DNA from: Kitasatospora sp. CB01950
GTDB lineage: Bacteria > Actinomycetota > Actinomycetes > Streptomycetales > Streptomycetaceae
Direction of reading: 5' to 3'
Assembly: GCF_001905465.1 (NCBI RefSeq)
Contig: NZ_LISX01000004.1
Location: 124,001-188,000 of the forward strand
Length of the DNA stretch: 64,000 bases
The position numbers and the translations under genes were made by a program. Numbering within the stretch: position 1 is the stretch's first letter; each line of letters begins with the position of its first letter. Below the pieces are notes generated by a model. The model did not search any database, had not been told where the DNA came from, and saw nothing but the letters and a program-made list of their open reading frames with translations. Below are positions 41,855 to 50,349 of the stretch, in pieces.

Positions 41855-42961
41855 ATGGCCCGTCTGATCGTCATCATTCCGCTGCTCCTGATCGTCGGGA
41901 TCAAGCTCGCCACCTGGCTGATGAAGCGCCGCGTCGCCTCCCTCAACACCCGCACCGAGGCCGCGCAGGCCACCATCGACCGGTACGAGAAGGCGAGCCT
42001 GCCGGTCATCCGCCCGACCCAGCACGGCATGCTCCACCGGGACGACCTGTTCGTCGACCCGGGCCTGAGCGGCCCGGACGTGGACGCCGCGCTGGCCGCG
42101 GTGAAGGGCGGCGACTGGCGCCCGGCCGCCGAACTCCTGGCCGCCGCCGCGGGCGACCACGACCGCCGCCGGGGCCTGCTGCGCCGGTTCGCGGACGTCG
42201 CAGCCGAGGACGACGCCTGGCTGCTGGCCTGGCGCGCCGAGCAGCCGGAGAGCGCGGACGCCGCGCTGCTCGCCCAGGACGGGCTGATCGTCCTGGCCTG
42301 GAACGTGCGCACCAGCAAGCGCGCCCACCAGGTCACGTCGGAGCGCTGGGCCGCCTTCGGCAAGGTGTTGACCGACGCCGAGGCGGCCGCCGCCGAGGCC
42401 GTCCGGCTCGCCGACCCGGCCGACCCGCTGCCGTTCGTCCTGCAGATCCCGCTGGCGATGGGTCAGAGCTGGGACAACGAGCGCTTCCGGGCGCTCTGGC
42501 AGGAGATCGTCTCCCGCGACCCGCACAACTTCTCGGCCCACACCGGCGCCCTGCAGTACTGGTGCGCCAAGTGGAAGGGCAGCCACGAGCAGATGCACGC
42601 CTTCGCGGACGCCGCGATCGCCGCCGCCCCGGCGGGCAGCCTGCTGACCGCGCTCAAACTGGACGCGTACTTCGAGCAGTTCACCGGGGAGAAGGAGCCG
42701 TACACCTCCCCCGAGGTGCGGGCCGCCGCCGACGCGGTGGTCGCCGACCTGGAGCTGGCCGACCCCGACGACCGCCACCGCGCCTACGCGCACGGCTGGC
42801 TGGTCTGGGTGCTGGCCCAGTCGGGCCGGGACGCCGACGCGATGCCGCACCTGCGCGCGCTCGGCCCGATCGTCCCCGAGCCGTGGACGTACTGGGAGAA
42901 CCCGGTCGACCGGTTCGCCGACCGGCGGGTCTACATCGTCACGGCGGCCACCGCGCAGTGA
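41855..42961 (+). CDS. Membrane-anchored helical-repeat protein, function unknown
   Basis: Predicted 368-residue protein. One N-terminal transmembrane helix (LIVIIPLLLIVGIKLATWLM, residues 4-23) is followed by a charged linker and a large helical region with TPR-like spacing, including TSERWAAFGKVLTDAEAAAA and SHEQMHAFADAAIAAAPAGS. No catalytic motif is visible. ATG at 41855 lies 23 bases after the M48 protease stop, so it may assist that protease. A strong hairpin follows at 43013-43050. Confidence 0.8.
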   Translation: MARLIVIIPLLLIVGIKLATWLMKRRVASLNTRTEAAQATIDRYEKASLPVIRPTQHGMLHRDDLFVDPGLSGPDVDAALAAVKGGDWRPAAELLAAAAGDHDRRRGLLRRFADVAAEDDAWLLAWRAEQPESADAALLAQDGLIVLAWNVRTSKRAHQVTSERWAAFGKVLTDAEAAAAEAVRLADPADPLPFVLQIPLAMGQSWDNERFRALWQEIVSRDPHNFSAHTGALQYWCAKWKGSHEQMHAFADAAIAAAPAGSLLTALKLDAYFEQFTGEKEPYTSPEVRAAADAVVADLELADPDDRHRAYAHGWLVWVLAQSGRDADAMPHLRALGPIVPEPWTYWENPVDRFADRRVYIVTAATAQ

Positions 42962-43012
42962 CCGCCGCGCCTGGCGCGGAACGCGCCGGGTCACCAGGAT
43001 GGGAAGCGTCAG

Positions 43013-43050
43013 CCGCGCCCCCGTCGCCGAGCCCGGCGACGGGGGCGCGG
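43013..43050 (+). terminator. Terminator hairpin after the M48 operon
   Basis: A perfect 16-bp stem CCGCGCCCCCGTCGCC (43013-43028) with its complement (43035-43050) and a 6-base loop lies about 50 bases after the stop at 42961 and before the cupin gene. Confidence 0.8.
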
Positions 43051-43077
43051 GGCGTTGTCGGCCGGAGGTGAGCGGTG

Positions 43078-43443
43078 ATGGCCGGGTTGGTGCGGATGAG
43101 TCTGGACTCCCCCGAGGAGGTCCGCCCGTTCGAGGGCGGCAAGGGGCAGGTGGCGCTGGTGAACCTGAAGGCCGGCGGCGTCGGCCGGGGCGTGTTCGAA
43201 CCGGGCTGGCGCTGGTCGCAGCACGTGAAGCCGATCGCCGGCACGGACAGCTGCCAGGCCTCGCACGTCGGTTACGTGATCTCCGGCCGGATGCGGATCG
43301 AGATGGACGACGGCCAGGCCGAGGAGTTCGGGGCCGGCGACGTCATGATCTGCCCGCCCGGCCACGATGCCTGGGTGATCGGCGACGTGGCCTGCGTGGT
43401 CGTCGACTGGCAGGGCTTCACCGACTACGCGAAGCGGAGCTGA
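43078..43443 (+). CDS. Cupin domain protein
   Basis: Predicted 121-residue single-domain cupin. The barrel motifs are EPGWRWSQHVKPIAGTDSCQASHVGYVISG (motif 1; the metal-binding pattern is only partly kept) and EFGAGDVMICPPGHDAWVIG (motif 2 with the PPGHD signature). ATG at 43078 is preferred to GTG at 43075 because GGAGGTGA (43064-43071) is six bases before it. It is convergent with the DUF1203 gene, 15 bases apart. Possible small-molecule binding or dioxygenase function; unknown. Confidence 0.85.
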   Translation: MAGLVRMSLDSPEEVRPFEGGKGQVALVNLKAGGVGRGVFEPGWRWSQHVKPIAGTDSCQASHVGYVISGRMRIEMDDGQAEEFGAGDVMICPPGHDAWVIGDVACVVVDWQGFTDYAKRS

Positions 43444-43458
43444 AGCCGGGGTCGAACC

Positions 43459-43950
43459 TCAGGCGGCCCGCCGCACCTCGTGCATGAAGCAGCCGTACTC
43501 AACGGCCCGCACGTGCACCACGGCGATCTCCGGGTCGGCCAGCAACTCGGCGGCCAGCTTCGGCAGTTCGTCCGGCTCGCCGACCCGGCCGCCGAGAATC
43601 CGGCCGTCCTTCGAGTAGGCCCGCACCACGCGCTGCCCGCCGTGGAAGCCGTCCGGCCAGCCGCCCTCGAAGCCCTCGCACGGGTCGGCGTGCACGAACA
43701 CCGGCCCGGTCTCCAGGTACGCGCCCGGGTCGCAGCCCGCCGCCTCGGCCCAGCGCCGCAGCGGCGCGTACGACAACAGGACGACCCGCTCGCCGGCCCG
43801 GGCCCGGGTGAGGCAGCAGCGCAGCGGCGCGCCGGCGCCCTCGGTGACGGTGACGGGGTGGCAGCGTCCGCTGTCGTCGAGTCGGCGCAGTTCGGCGAGC
43901 GTCTCCGCGGGGACGGCCCGCACGTCGAGGGTGGTGTCGGTGGTGTTCAT
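43459..43950 (-). CDS. DUF1203 domain protein
   Basis: Predicted 163-residue cytosolic protein of the DUF1203 family. LRCCLTRARAGERVVLLSYAPL and ETGPVFVHADPCEGFEG are the characteristic blocks, the latter with a conserved His/Cys pair, and HVRAVEYGCFMHEVRR closes the domain. ATG at 43948-43950 has GAGG upstream. Function is unknown; the conserved His and Cys suggest a possible enzymatic role. It appears monocistronic. Confidence 0.88.
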   Translation of the reverse strand: MNTTDTTLDVRAVPAETLAELRRLDDSGRCHPVTVTEGAGAPLRCCLTRARAGERVVLLSYAPLRRWAEAAGCDPGAYLETGPVFVHADPCEGFEGGWPDGFHGGQRVVRAYSKDGRILGGRVGEPDELPKLAAELLADPEIAVVHVRAVEYGCFMHEVRRAA

Positions 43951-44028
43951 GCACCTCAGCCTGCGCCCGCCGCCCTCCGCGTTCCGGCGGGTTCCGGACA
44001 TCGCGTCTGCCGGGTCGGGGACGTGCGA

Positions 44029-44060
44029 CGGCCCGCCGCAGCCGGAGCTGCGACGGGCCG
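44029..44060 (-). terminator. Terminator hairpin of the lipoprotein gene
   Basis: CGGCCCGCCGCAGC (44029-44042) pairs with GCTGCGACGGGCCG (44047-44060), with two mismatched positions and a 4-base loop, 27 bases after the lipoprotein stop on the minus strand. Confidence 0.7.
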
Positions 44061-44086
44061 TGGTGCGGACGCCCGCCGTCGGGCGG

Positions 44087-45454
44087 TCAGCCCTTGATGA
44101 TGTCCTTGAGCTCGATGATCTCGTCGAAGGAGAGACCGGCCTCGTTCATGCTCTTGGCCTGCGCCCGGTCGATGCCCGCGGCGGCCAGCTTGGTGTACTG
44201 CTCCTCGGTCAGCGGGGTGGCCGGGGTGCCCGGGCCGTCCGAGCTGTCCGAGCCGCCCATGCCGTCGGCGGAGGCCAGCTCGGAGAAGGTCTTCTCCAGC
44301 TGGGCCAGGTCGATTTCGGTGGCGCCGGTGGGCGCGGCGACCGCCGGGGCGTCGGCGGCGAAGCCGAGCCGCAGCGGGAAGTGCGCCGACGCGTCGGGCT
44401 TGTCGGCGAACTGCATCAGGTCGAAGGTGACGGCCTGCGCCTTGCCGTTCTTGATCAGCACGTCGGCGGAGAACTTGCGGTCCGGCACCTTGGGCATGTC
44501 CTCGGACGGGACCGGCGGGAAGCCGGTGGTGCCGGCGGCCAGCTTCTCGACGGCCTTCAGCAGGCCCTCGACCAGCGGGCGGGCGGGCGCGGAGACCTGG
44601 ATGACGTCGGCGTCACCGGACTTGCCCTTCTCCTCCACGGTGACGTTCTTCGACAGCACGGACTTGACCGTCTTGCCGAAGCGCTGCAGCTCGGCCGGGT
44701 CGAGGTCCGGCACGCCGCCGCCGAACATCGGGTTCAGCGGGTTGGCGCCGGCCTGGCCGGAGCCCTGCTGCTTCTTTCCGAGCTCGTTGAGCTTCTTCAG
44801 GTCCAGCGAGATCCACTTGCCGGCGAAGACGTCCTTGATCGGGCCGGCCTCGGCGGGCAGCGCGGAGACGAACTGGTCCATCTCCTTGGTGTCCTCGCCG
44901 CTCAGCGCGGCGATGCCCTTGACGTCCGCCTGGACGTACATCTTGTCGCCGACCAGCCGGATGTCCGCGAGGGTCTTGCCGGACTTCTTGCCGCTCAGCG
45001 AGTAGCCGATCGCCACGCCCTTGAGGTCGTACGTGTCGTTCAACTGGTCGGCGCGGTACGCCTTGAACGCCTCGGTGTCCTTGAGCGGCTTGTCGGCGCT
45101 CATCGACACGGACAGCGTCAGGTCCGAGAGCAGCTCGGCGTCCTTCTGCTCGATCGGGTCGCCGACGGCCTTGCCGAAGGCGACGATCTGCTCCGCCGTG
45201 GCGTCGGCGGACAGCTGGAAGCTCAGCGACTTGGCGTCGCCGAGCTTCTCGAATGCGCCGGAGAGCTTCTCGCCGGCGCTCAGCTGCTTGGCGGTACCAC
45301 AGGCGGTGAGGCCGGCGGCGAGCACAACGGCTCCGGTGGTGACGGCTATGCCGGCGCGGACGGACCGGCGAAGGGCGATGTTGATGGCTGAACTCCTGTG
45401 CCTGAACGCGGAACTCGGGCCCGATCGGCCCTGCCGCGGAGGCCACCTCAGCAC
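44087..45454 (-). CDS. Exported lipoprotein, DUF-type actinobacterial family
   Basis: Predicted surface lipoprotein, 455 residues from the GTG at 45454. The lipobox is LAAGLTACG, preceded by ALRRSVRAGIAVTTGAVV. The mature part is a large soluble domain (LSGAFEKLGDAKSLSFQLSA onward) resembling LppX/LprG-like folds only in general layout, with a low-complexity Gly/Ser linker and a helical C-terminus. The start is uncertain. From GTG 45454 the signal peptide would have a 36-residue N-region, whereas an AGGAG sits seven bases before an ATC codon at 45383-45385 that would give the expected short INIALRRS N-terminus. No ATG, GTG or TTG lies there. Function unknown. Confidence 0.75.
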   Translation of the reverse strand: MLRWPPRQGRSGPSSAFRHRSSAINIALRRSVRAGIAVTTGAVVLAAGLTACGTAKQLSAGEKLSGAFEKLGDAKSLSFQLSADATAEQIVAFGKAVGDPIEQKDAELLSDLTLSVSMSADKPLKDTEAFKAYRADQLNDTYDLKGVAIGYSLSGKKSGKTLADIRLVGDKMYVQADVKGIAALSGEDTKEMDQFVSALPAEAGPIKDVFAGKWISLDLKKLNELGKKQQGSGQAGANPLNPMFGGGVPDLDPAELQRFGKTVKSVLSKNVTVEEKGKSGDADVIQVSAPARPLVEGLLKAVEKLAAGTTGFPPVPSEDMPKVPDRKFSADVLIKNGKAQAVTFDLMQFADKPDASAHFPLRLGFAADAPAVAAPTGATEIDLAQLEKTFSELASADGMGGSDSSDGPGTPATPLTEEQYTKLAAAGIDRAQAKSMNEAGLSFDEIIELKDIIKG

Positions 45455-45548
45455 ATCGACGCATCCCCCCGCACGCGAGTATTTTTTACCATTCGTTTAG
45501 GACACTCTCACAAACGCCCCCACCCCTGACGCCCGTCCGCACGGTGCG

Positions 45549-46808
45549 TCAGAGTGCGCTGCCGGCCTTCCAGTCCGCCCAGGACATGTTCCAGCCGTTC
45601 AGGCCGTTCGACGGATTCACTGTCCTGTCACCGGAGTTGACCACCTCGACGACGTCGCCGACCATCGAGCTCGCGAAGAACCGGGCGCCGTTGGTGTTCG
45701 GGTTGTTGCCGCCCTGCACGTCCTGCAGCGCGATGCAGCCGTGGCTGGTGTTGGAGTTGCCGAACTGTGATGCCGCCGACCAGTAGTTGCCGTGGATGAA
45801 GGTGCCGGAGGTGGTGAGCCGCTGGGCGTGCGGCACGTCCGGGATGTCGTACTCGCTGCCGAGACCGACGGTGTTGGAGTTCATCCGGGTCTCCTTGTAC
45901 CGCTCGGAGATCACCATCTTGCCGGCCCAGGTGCGGTGCTCGGGCGACCCGCCGATCACCGGGTAGGTGGCGGTGACCCTGCCGTCGGTGGTGACGGTGA
46001 GCGTGTCGGCCTTCAGGTCGGCGACCGAGACCTGGCTGCGGCCGACGGTGAAGGTGACGTTCTTCGACTGCGTGCCGTAGACGCCCTTGGCGCCGGCCAC
46101 GTCCTTCAGCCGCAGCTTCAGCGTGACGGTGGTGCCCTTCGCCCAGTACTGCTGCGGGCGGAACTCCAGCCGGGTCGAGTCGTACCAGTGGCCGACGATC
46201 TCCACCGGCGGGTCCGCGACCACGGTGATCGCCTGCTGCACGGCCCTGCGGTCGGTGATCGCCTTGTTGAAGTTGATCGACACCGGCATGCCGACGCCGA
46301 CCGTGGAGCCGTCCTCGGGGGTGAAGTAGCCGACGAAGGTGTTGGCCGGGGAGGCGGTGGAGAAGCTCGCGTTGGCGTCCGCCGGGCGCTTGTCCTTGTC
46401 CTGGGCGGCCGCGGCGACGCTGTACGTGCTGCCGCTGGCGAGCGGGTCGCTGGAAGTCCAGCTCGCACCGTCGGCGGCGAGCTGCCCCGCTATCTGCTTG
46501 CCCGCGCCGTCGGTGACGGTGACGGAGGTCAGCGTGCCGTCCTGCACGGTGACGGTGACCGGCGCGGTGAACGGCGCGGCGGTCGCGCCGTCGGCCGGGG
46601 TGATGGCGATCTTCGCGACGGACGCCTTCGGGCTGACCGACGGGCTCTCCCCGCCCGCACCGCCCGCACCGCCCCCGGCGGGCTTGGAGCCGCCGCCGCT
46701 CTGGCAGGCGGCGAGCAGCAGCACGGGGGCGCCGAGCAGCCCGCCGAGCACGCCGCGGCGGCTCCAAGTGCCGCCGAGCGGCCGGTCCTGCTTCTCCCCT
46801 GCGCCCAC
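45549..46808 (-). CDS. L,D-transpeptidase (YkuD) lipoprotein with Ig-like domains
   Basis: Cell-envelope enzyme, 419 residues, that makes 3-3 cross-links in peptidoglycan or attaches proteins to it. A lipobox LLLAACQSG follows a short SRRGVLGG signal. Two Ig-like domains (about 60-270, including VSINFNKAITDRRAVQQAI) precede the YkuD domain with HGNYWSAASQFGNSNTSHGC, containing the catalytic His and Cys. The layout equals that of mycobacterial LdtMt2. GTG at 46808 is preferred since GAGGAG lies seven bases upstream; the ATG at 46814 is too close to that site. Beta-lactams of the carbapenem type inhibit the family. Confidence 0.92.
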   Translation of the reverse strand: MGAGEKQDRPLGGTWSRRGVLGGLLGAPVLLLAACQSGGGSKPAGGGAGGAGGESPSVSPKASVAKIAITPADGATAAPFTAPVTVTVQDGTLTSVTVTDGAGKQIAGQLAADGASWTSSDPLASGSTYSVAAAAQDKDKRPADANASFSTASPANTFVGYFTPEDGSTVGVGMPVSINFNKAITDRRAVQQAITVVADPPVEIVGHWYDSTRLEFRPQQYWAKGTTVTLKLRLKDVAGAKGVYGTQSKNVTFTVGRSQVSVADLKADTLTVTTDGRVTATYPVIGGSPEHRTWAGKMVISERYKETRMNSNTVGLGSEYDIPDVPHAQRLTTSGTFIHGNYWSAASQFGNSNTSHGCIALQDVQGGNNPNTNGARFFASSMVGDVVEVVNSGDRTVNPSNGLNGWNMSWADWKAGSAL

Positions 46809-46897
46809 GTCCATGCTCCTCGGTACCCGGATCACTCAAGATCGCTCAAAAATGTGCAGATCATACGAGAGTACTCAAGGAGTCCAAAGAACGGACA

Positions 46898-46932
46898 AAA
46901 GGCCCGGTCCGGGAACCCCGGACCGGGCCTTT
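46898..46932. terminator. Strong bidirectional terminator
   Basis: AAAGGCCCGGTCCGGG (46898-46913) and its complement ending in CCTTT (46917-46932) form a 16-bp stem with a 3-base loop. It has A and T ends on both sides, so it works in either direction. It lies just after the stop of the gene at 46946-47272 (minus strand). Confidence 0.85.
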
Positions 46933-46945
46933 CGCGCGTGGGCGC

Positions 46946-47272
46946 CTACTGCACCTCGTACTCGTCCCAGCCCTCGTCGTCCGGGTCGTAGTCGGTGGTG
47001 GCGGACTCCCAGGTCGCGGAGGCGAGCTCCACGCCGGGAACCTCGCCGAGCAGCGCCACCGGGTCGACGAAGTGGGCGAGCGAACCGGTCGGGTCCACCT
47101 CGATGGCCTCGACGGCCTGGGCGCGCTCCTCGTCGTCCAGGTACTCGTCGTCGGCGACCTGGGTCAGGGCAGCGGCCTTCAGGGCCCGCTCGTCGGTGAT
47201 TTCGGCGATCAGCTCGATGGTGAGGCGAACGTAGCGCGGGGCGTCCTGCTCGGGCAGGTCAGTGCTGGTCAT
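46946..47272 (-). CDS. Small acidic conserved actinobacterial protein
   Basis: Predicted 108-residue cytosolic protein, strongly acidic with a C-terminal run DYDPDDEGWDEYEVQ. The N-terminal half is predicted helical (YVRLTIELIAEITDERALKAAAL). No motif is known to me. ATG at 47270-47272 gives MTSTDLPEQDAP. It stands alone with its own terminator. Resembles small proteins conserved in streptomycetes; function unknown. Confidence 0.75.
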   Translation of the reverse strand: MTSTDLPEQDAPRYVRLTIELIAEITDERALKAAALTQVADDEYLDDEERAQAVEAIEVDPTGSLAHFVDPVALLGEVPGVELASATWESATTDYDPDDEGWDEYEVQ

Positions 47273-47335
47273 GACAGCGAGCGTAGGGGGTCGCCCGGTC
47301 CATCGGAAACGGCGGCCCTGCTCCGGCAAGCGGCG

Positions 47336-47463
47336 AGGGCCGGCCCGGAGCAACCGGACCGGCCCTGCCGCCTCGCGCGCACTCCCCCACCCGGGACTGC
47401 GCGGAAGCCGCGCCTCACGGCGCGTGGTGTGACCGCGGGGGTCGGAGAGCCGCTCCCGACCCC
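47336..47463 (-). terminator. Two hairpins in the 308-base gap downstream of cystathionine beta-synthase
   Basis: GGGGTCGG/CCGACCCC (47438-47445 and 47456-47463) and the longer AGGGCCGGCCCGG/CCGGACCGGCCCT (47336-47348 and 47354-47366, one mismatch, 5-base loop) both form stems. Either could end the cystathionine beta-synthase message; no gene is seen in 47273-47580. Confidence 0.5.
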
Positions 47464-47580
47464 GCCGTCACCGTGCTCGGCTTCTCTTGCCGTGACCACC
47501 ACAATGCCCGAGCCGTGTTAACCCGATGCTGCGCGCTTGTGACGTCCACGTTCCGTCGACCGAGGGGCGATGACGGTGCG

Positions 47581-48981
47581 TCAGTGGCCGGCCCGGGCGG
47601 TCAGGAAGGCCAGCAGGTCCTGGCGGGTGACGATGCCCTGCGGCTTGCCCTCCACCAGCACCACCACCGCGTCCGCCTTCTCCAGCACGGACATCAGGTT
47701 GGTCACCGACTCACCGGAGCCGACCACCGGCAGCGGCTTGGACATCGCCCTGTCCAGCGTGTCGGTGAGCTCGATCCGCTTGCTGAACAGGCCCTCCAGC
47801 AGCTCCCGCTCGACGATCGAGCCGATCACCTCGCCGGCCATGATGTCCGGGTGGCCGGCGCCCGGCGACACCACGGGCATCTGCGAGACGCCGAAGTCGC
47901 GCAGCACCCGCACCGCCTCGGCGACCGTCTCGCCCGGGTGCATGTGCACGAACTGCGGGATGCCCTCGTGCTCCAGCGCGTCCTTGCGGGCCAGCACCTC
48001 GCCGATGTGCGCCTCGTCGGTGGCGGTCGGCAGGAAGCCGTAGTCGGCCATCCAGTCGTCGTTGAAGATCTTCGACAGGTAGCCGCGGCCGCCGTCCGGC
48101 AGCAGCACGACCACGACGTCGTCCGGACCCAGCTCGCGGGCCACCTCCAGCGCGGCCACCACGGCCATGCCGCAGGAACCGCCGACCAGCAGGCCCTCCT
48201 CCTTCGCCAGGCGGCGGGTCATCCGGAACGAGTCCTTGTCGGAGACCGCGACGATCCGGTCCGCGACCTCGCGGTCGTAGGCGGTCGGCCAGAAGTCCTC
48301 GCCGACGCCCTCCACCAGGTACGGACGGCCGGTGCCGCCCGAGTACACCGAGCCCTCCGGGTCCGCGCCGACGACCTGCACCGTGCCGCCGGACGCCTCC
48401 TTCAGGTACCGGCCGGTGCCCGAGATGGTGCCGCCGGTGCCCACGCCCGCCACGAAGTGGGTGATCCGGCCCTCGGTCTGCTTCCACAGCTCCGGACCGG
48501 TGGAGTGGTAGTGCGACGCCGGGTTCTCCGGGTTCGAGTACTGGTCCGGCTTCCAGGCGTTCGGGGTCTCACGGACCAGCCGGTCGGAGACGTTGTAGTA
48601 CGAGTCCGGGTGCTCCGGAGCGACCGCGGTCGGGCAGACCACGACCTCCGCGCCGTACGCCCGCAGCGTGTTGATCTTGTCCGTGGACACCTTGTCCGGG
48701 CAGACGAAGATGCACTTGTAGCCCTTCTGCTGAGCCACGATCGCCAGGCCCACACCGGTGTTGCCGCTGGTGGGCTCGACGATGGTGCCGCCCGGCTTGA
48801 GCGCACCCGAGGCCTCCGCCGCCTCGATCATCCGCATAGCGATCCGGTCCTTCACCGAACCGCCCGGATTGAAGTACTCGACCTTCGCCAGCACGGTGGC
48901 GCTGATGCCTTCGGTGACCTTGTTGAGCTTCACCAACGGGGTGTCGCCGACCAGCTCGATGATCGAATTGTGGTACCGCAC
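47581..48981 (-). CDS. cbs: Cystathionine beta-synthase
   Basis: PLP enzyme that condenses homocysteine with serine to cystathionine, the first step of reverse transsulfuration. Length 466 residues. NPGGSVKDRIAMRMIEAAE has the PLP lysine, TSGNTGVGLAIVAQQKGYK the substrate loop, and GVGTGGTISGTGRYLKE the phosphate loop. Two CBS domains fill residues about 335-466 (VSQMPVVSP and LDRAMSKPLPVVGSG) and may bind S-adenosylmethionine or another nucleotide. The N-terminal heme region of the animal enzyme is absent. GTG at 48979-48981 follows GGGAGG. Together with the gene at 38866 it may give a full route from homocysteine to cysteine. Confidence 0.95.
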   Translation of the reverse strand: MRYHNSIIELVGDTPLVKLNKVTEGISATVLAKVEYFNPGGSVKDRIAMRMIEAAEASGALKPGGTIVEPTSGNTGVGLAIVAQQKGYKCIFVCPDKVSTDKINTLRAYGAEVVVCPTAVAPEHPDSYYNVSDRLVRETPNAWKPDQYSNPENPASHYHSTGPELWKQTEGRITHFVAGVGTGGTISGTGRYLKEASGGTVQVVGADPEGSVYSGGTGRPYLVEGVGEDFWPTAYDREVADRIVAVSDKDSFRMTRRLAKEEGLLVGGSCGMAVVAALEVARELGPDDVVVVLLPDGGRGYLSKIFNDDWMADYGFLPTATDEAHIGEVLARKDALEHEGIPQFVHMHPGETVAEAVRVLRDFGVSQMPVVSPGAGHPDIMAGEVIGSIVERELLEGLFSKRIELTDTLDRAMSKPLPVVGSGESVTNLMSVLEKADAVVVLVEGKPQGIVTRQDLLAFLTARAGH

Positions 48982-49189
48982 GGGGGTCCTCCCGGTAAAT
49001 GGCAGCCCTGATTGCCGAAACCCCCAGCCTAGGGCCTGCCCGGCTTCCCCCACCGCGTCCGACCGCCCCACCCGGCAGGCCCGAAGCACCCGGCCGTGCG
49101 GGGCTCCGGCCGGGTGGTTGGCAGGGGCGGACGGTAGGGGATCGGGGGGAGCGGGTACGAGCAGGGGGAAAGGGAGAGGGGGTGGCCGG

Positions 49190-50293
49190 ATGGCCGGCTC
49201 GCAGGCGTCGAGGGCGCGGGTGGCGCGACGGATCGCCACCGCCGCAGCGTACGGCGGTGGCGGCTTGGGGCTGCTCGGGGTCGGGCTGGCCGGGGTGCTG
49301 CTGACCGAGAGCCGGATGGCGATCCGGGCGATCGGCAATCTGGACGGCGATCCGCCGCGCGCCGACGGCCTGCACGGCGAGGCGTTCGCCGATCCCGCGG
49401 ACGCCCGCCCCCCGTTGGTGATGGCGTTCCTGGGCGACTCGACGGCCGCGGGCCTGGGCGTGCAGCGGGCGCAGGAGACGCCGGGCGCGCTGCTCGCGTC
49501 GGGCCTGGCGTCGGTCGCCGAGCGCCGGGTGCGGCTGCTGAACGTGGCGAAGTCGGGCGCCCGCTCGGGCGATCTCACCGGCCAGGTGGAGCGGGCGCTG
49601 CCGCACCTCCCGGACATCGCGGTGCTGATGATCGGCGCCAACGACGTGACGCGGCACGCCCCGGCCGCCCGCAGTGTGCGGGAGCTGGGCGAGGCGGTGG
49701 GCCGGCTGGTCGCGGCGGGCTGCGAGGTGGTGGTCGGCACCTGCCCGGACCTGGGCACGATCAAGCCGGTGCACCCGCCGCTGCGCTGGGTGGCGCGCCG
49801 GCTGAGCCGGCAGCTCGCGGCGGCGCAGACCATCGCCGTGGTGGAGGCGGGCGGCCGGACGGTCTCGGTGGGGTCGCTGCTGGGCCCGGAGTTCGCGACC
49901 CGGCCGGAGCTGTTCTCGGCGGACCGCTACCACCCGTCCGCGCAGGGCTACGCGACGGCGTCGATGGCGATGCTGCCGTCGGTGTGCGCGGCGCTGGAGC
50001 TGTGGCCGCAGGACACCCCGGCGGCGGCGGGCGGCCCGGTGGAGCCGCAGGCGGTGCTGCCGGTGGCGGTGGCGGCCGCGGCAGCGGCGGGGCGCTCGGG
50101 CACCGAGGTGACGGCGGCGGGCCCGTCGAACGGCACCTGGCGGTGGGCGACGCTCAAGCAGCGGTTCCGGCTGGCGCTGCCCGGCGGCGAGGACCCGGAG
50201 CCGGACGCCCTCGCGGACGGTGCGCGGCCGCGGGAGATCGCGTCGGCCAACTCACAGCCGGAGGCGGATGACGCCGGAGCTACCAAGCGGTAA
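49190..50293 (+). CDS. SGNH/GDSL hydrolase, membrane-anchored
   Basis: Predicted 367-residue esterase/lipase-like protein. An N-terminal hydrophobic segment (GGGGLGLLGVGLAGVLL) anchors it, with the enzyme domain outside. VMAFLGDSTAAGLGVQ is block I with the nucleophilic Ser, ARSGDLTGQVE block II (Gly), VLMIGANDVTRH block III (Asn), and FSADRYHPSAQGYA block V with the Asp/His pair. The C-terminal 100 residues are low complexity. ATG at 49190 follows a GGGAGAGGGGG stretch. It is divergent from cystathionine beta-synthase and 56 bases upstream of thiolase. Confidence 0.9.
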   Translation: MAGSQASRARVARRIATAAAYGGGGLGLLGVGLAGVLLTESRMAIRAIGNLDGDPPRADGLHGEAFADPADARPPLVMAFLGDSTAAGLGVQRAQETPGALLASGLASVAERRVRLLNVAKSGARSGDLTGQVERALPHLPDIAVLMIGANDVTRHAPAARSVRELGEAVGRLVAAGCEVVVGTCPDLGTIKPVHPPLRWVARRLSRQLAAAQTIAVVEAGGRTVSVGSLLGPEFATRPELFSADRYHPSAQGYATASMAMLPSVCAALELWPQDTPAAAGGPVEPQAVLPVAVAAAAAAGRSGTEVTAAGPSNGTWRWATLKQRFRLALPGGEDPEPDALADGARPREIASANSQPEADDAGATKR

Positions 50294-50349
50294 CTTTCCC
50301 GGGAGATCCACCGGATCGCGTCCCGAGGTCACTCAGCGAGGAGCCCGCC

